From Clostridium pascui (lineage in GTDB: Bacteria > Bacillota > Clostridia > Clostridiales > Clostridiaceae): DNA of 64,000 nt. Of the stretch, positions 62,761-64,000 are shown one piece after another. The translations under genes and the position numbers were made by a program. The notes under the pieces were generated by a model. That model saw only the letters and a list, made by a program, of their open reading frames with translations. It was not told the origin of the DNA and did not search any database. The stretch lies in the NCBI RefSeq assembly GCF_016908015.1, contig NZ_JAFBDB010000003.1, positions 310,001-374,000 of the forward strand, given 5' to 3'. Positions within the stretch are counted from its first letter, which is position 1. Each line of letters opens with the position of its first letter.

Positions 62761-63336
62761 CTAAAAATATTTCTCAAGTATTTTACATGAAATTACTCCA
62801 ACTACAGCTGCTGAAGCCGTAGTTATTATGGCCGTAATTATTATCTCTGCTGGATTTTGTGAGCCTGTAGCTGCTCGTATGGAAATTACAGTAGTTGGTA
62901 TAAATTGAATACATGCAGCATTTATAACTAAAAATAATGCCATATCATTGGAAGCTGTATCCTTATTGGGATTTAACTTTTGCATATTTTCCATAGCCTT
63001 TATCCCAAATGGAGTAGCAGCATTGGATATTCCCATCATATTAGCAGTAATATTCATAACAATACTACCTAAAGATTCCTTATCTCTTCCTTCTTTTTTA
63101 AATATAACTTTTAAAATAGGCCTTAAAAGCTTTGCTAACATTTCTGTCATACCGCTTCTTTCTGCAATTTTCATTACTCCGCACCATAAACACATAACTC
63201 CTGCAAGCTTTATAATTATTTCTACAGTACTATTTGTTGAAGCTAGTATTGCCTGCGTCATTATATCTGCTCGTCCTGTAATCATTCCCCAAATTATACC
63301 CAAAGTTAATATTCCAAACCAAATATAATTTATCAT
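62761..63336 (-). CDS. spmA: Spore maturation protein SpmA
   Basis: 191-residue membrane protein, partner of SpmB. Family features are NYIWFGILTLGIIWGMITGR, IIKLAGVMCLWCGVMKIAERSG, ITANMMGISNAATPFGIKAM and the NDMALFLVINAACIQFIPTTVI segment. The NAATPFG.KAM motif is typical of nucleoside-recognition-domain (YjiH/SpmA) proteins. The start is the ATG at 63336, five bases after GGAGG; the in-frame ATG twelve bases upstream overlaps this site. Confidence 0.95.
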   Translation of the reverse strand: MINYIWFGILTLGIIWGMITGRADIMTQAILASTNSTVEIIIKLAGVMCLWCGVMKIAERSGMTEMLAKLLRPILKVIFKKEGRDKESLGSIVMNITANMMGISNAATPFGIKAMENMQKLNPNKDTASNDMALFLVINAACIQFIPTTVISIRAATGSQNPAEIIITAIITTASAAVVGVISCKILEKYF

Positions 63337-63458
63337 TTTACCCTCCATGGATTTTTTGTATATTAATTTATATGTTAATAAACTCTATTGTATTGCAAAT
63401 AAATTTTATTAATGTTACCATATATAATGTTTTTAAATATAAATTATGGAGGCTATAC

Positions 63459-63701
63459 ATGACTTTAAAAGATATAATGAAATATATAGAAAGTGAATAC
63501 CATATTATAAATAGTACTCCCTGCGAAGTATGTGGCGGTGAATATTTAGCTGATGGCCTAGATATAGATATAATTAATGGAAACCCTTATGATGTGTGCG
63601 ATTGTACATGTTCAAAATGTGGTCATGAAAAAACTTTTGAATTTTATGCTCCCTTTATAGATGAACTAACCAATAGTAAATGGAAACAAAACTTAAATTA
63701 A
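63459..63701 (+). CDS. Small zinc-ribbon protein of unknown function
   Basis: 80-residue protein with a GGAGG ribosome site six bases before ATG. Two cysteine pairs, CEVCGG (about residue 25) and CDCTCSKCGHEK (about 47-58), probably bind one zinc ion as a rubredoxin-like knuckle. An acidic stretch, GLDIDIINGNPYD, lies between them. I do not recognise a family. It diverges from spmA and is followed by a terminator. Confidence 0.7.
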   Translation: MTLKDIMKYIESEYHIINSTPCEVCGGEYLADGLDIDIINGNPYDVCDCTCSKCGHEKTFEFYAPFIDELTNSKWKQNLN

Positions 63702-63729
63702 AAAGAAGCCCATATGTTAGGCTTCTTTT
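63700..63729. terminator. Bidirectional terminator between zinc-ribbon and glucosaminidase genes
   Basis: Perfect 10-bp stem (AAAAGAAGCC with its complement), ten-base loop, ending in TTTTG; it separates convergent genes. Confidence 0.85.
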
Positions 63730-63730
63730 G

Positions 63731-64000
63731 TTATTTATACACAGGAACTTCAAATGTAATTTTAGGATCCTTGCATTGTGAAACTAAATTGATTATATTT
63801 CTAATTTGCGCATACGGCCAATTAATATCAGTTGCATATTGATGTGTTGCTGGTGCACCCGGATTAAACTTCATTTTATAAAGTGTATCTTGATTATTAG
63901 TTGTATTATTTATATATCCTGATCCAATAAACTTTGCCCCACCCTTTATAGCATCCTCTGGAGTAAACCACCCTTGCTCATATGCATATTTTGATCCAAG
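63731..64000 (-). CDS. Beta-N-acetylglucosaminidase, C-terminal part (gene runs off the right end)
   Basis: The last 89 residues of a cell-wall hydrolase of the glucosaminidase (GH73) group. Visible motifs are AYEQGWFTPEDAIKGGAKFIG, GYINNTTNNQDTLYKMKFNP and the terminal THQYATDINWPYAQ, which match endo-beta-N-acetylglucosaminidases such as LytD. The gene starts beyond base 64000, so domain order and signal peptide are not visible. Confidence 0.85.
   Translation of the reverse strand, partial: LGSKYAYEQGWFTPEDAIKGGAKFIGSGYINNTTNNQDTLYKMKFNPGAPATHQYATDINWPYAQIRNIINLVSQCKDPKITFEVPVYK

Noticed and set aside
1-64000. CRISPR arrays, insertion sequences, prophage genes, tRNA or rRNA genes
   Set aside because: I found no regularly spaced repeats, transposase or integrase motifs, phage structural genes, or tRNA-like cloverleaf with conserved T-loop anywhere in the window.

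Overview
The window is low-GC DNA from a spore-forming, anaerobic Firmicute, almost certainly Clostridium sensu stricto. The evidence is the sporulation and germination genes (spoIIR, a gerA-type operon, yabG, CotS-family genes, spmA/spmB), a class III anaerobic ribonucleotide reductase, T-box leaders, a TPP riboswitch, and strong AT bias. The combination of cyanophycin genes with CotS clusters points towards the C. botulinum/sporogenes/tetani side of the genus, but that placement is inference. I saw no prophage, transposase, CRISPR array, rRNA or tRNA.

Layout. 0-5.4 kb: the end of a lipid glycosyltransferase, then (minus strand) a gerA-type germinant receptor operon followed by spoIIR. 5.5-13.3 kb: ispE, cyanophycin synthetase and cyanophycinase, a SPOCS/LysM spore protein, veg with tandem consensus promoters, and yabG; a probable small RNA lies between the SPOCS gene and veg. 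13.4-19.9 kb: a spore-surface module of four CotS-family genes (one a truncated pseudokinase) and two closely related GT4 glycosyltransferases. 19.9-24.1 kb: an orphan solute-binding lipoprotein and the nickel-pincer cofactor genes larC-larE-larB, with larC split by a slippery heptamer. 24.2-35.4 kb: a DNA glycosylase, ClpE-like unfoldase, VanW protein, mannose-1-phosphate guanylyltransferase, a giant SF1 helicase with a degenerate nuclease-like tail, and a CcpA-like regulator. 35.4-43.5 kb: T-box-controlled ileS, a tandem amidase, an NhaC antiporter, a DUF3870 protein, and murI behind a candidate attenuator. 43.8-54.7 kb: small housekeeping and envelope genes, nrdDG, a TPP riboswitch joined to a thiT gene lacking its 5' end, ferredoxin, Mrp, lgt and hypothetical proteins. 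54.8-60.7 kb: ksgA, rnmV, a yabE-like gene, tatD and T-box-controlled metG. 60.8-64 kb: a MATE transporter, spmB/spmA, a zinc-ribbon protein and the end of a glucosaminidase.

The order metG-tatD-yabE-rnmV-ksgA and then yabG-veg-...-ispE matches the B. subtilis cluster metS-yabD-yabE-rnmV-ksgA-yabG-veg-sspF-ispE, except that here about 41 kb separates ksgA from yabG. That intervening block holds most of the accessory content. Many genes serve one life-cycle theme: making the spore (SpoIIR, SpmA/B, SPOCS, YabG, CotS, GT4, possibly cyanophycin) and leaving it (the germinant receptor).

Most notable observations: a textbook -1 frameshift signal in larC; a 5'-truncated thiT directly after its riboswitch terminator; a promoter-plus-terminator transcription unit without an ORF (candidate sRNA); a terminator hairpin between a perfect promoter and murI; a CotS pseudokinase embedded in a CotS/GT4 module; and a Vsr-tailed helicase whose nuclease motif looks degenerate.
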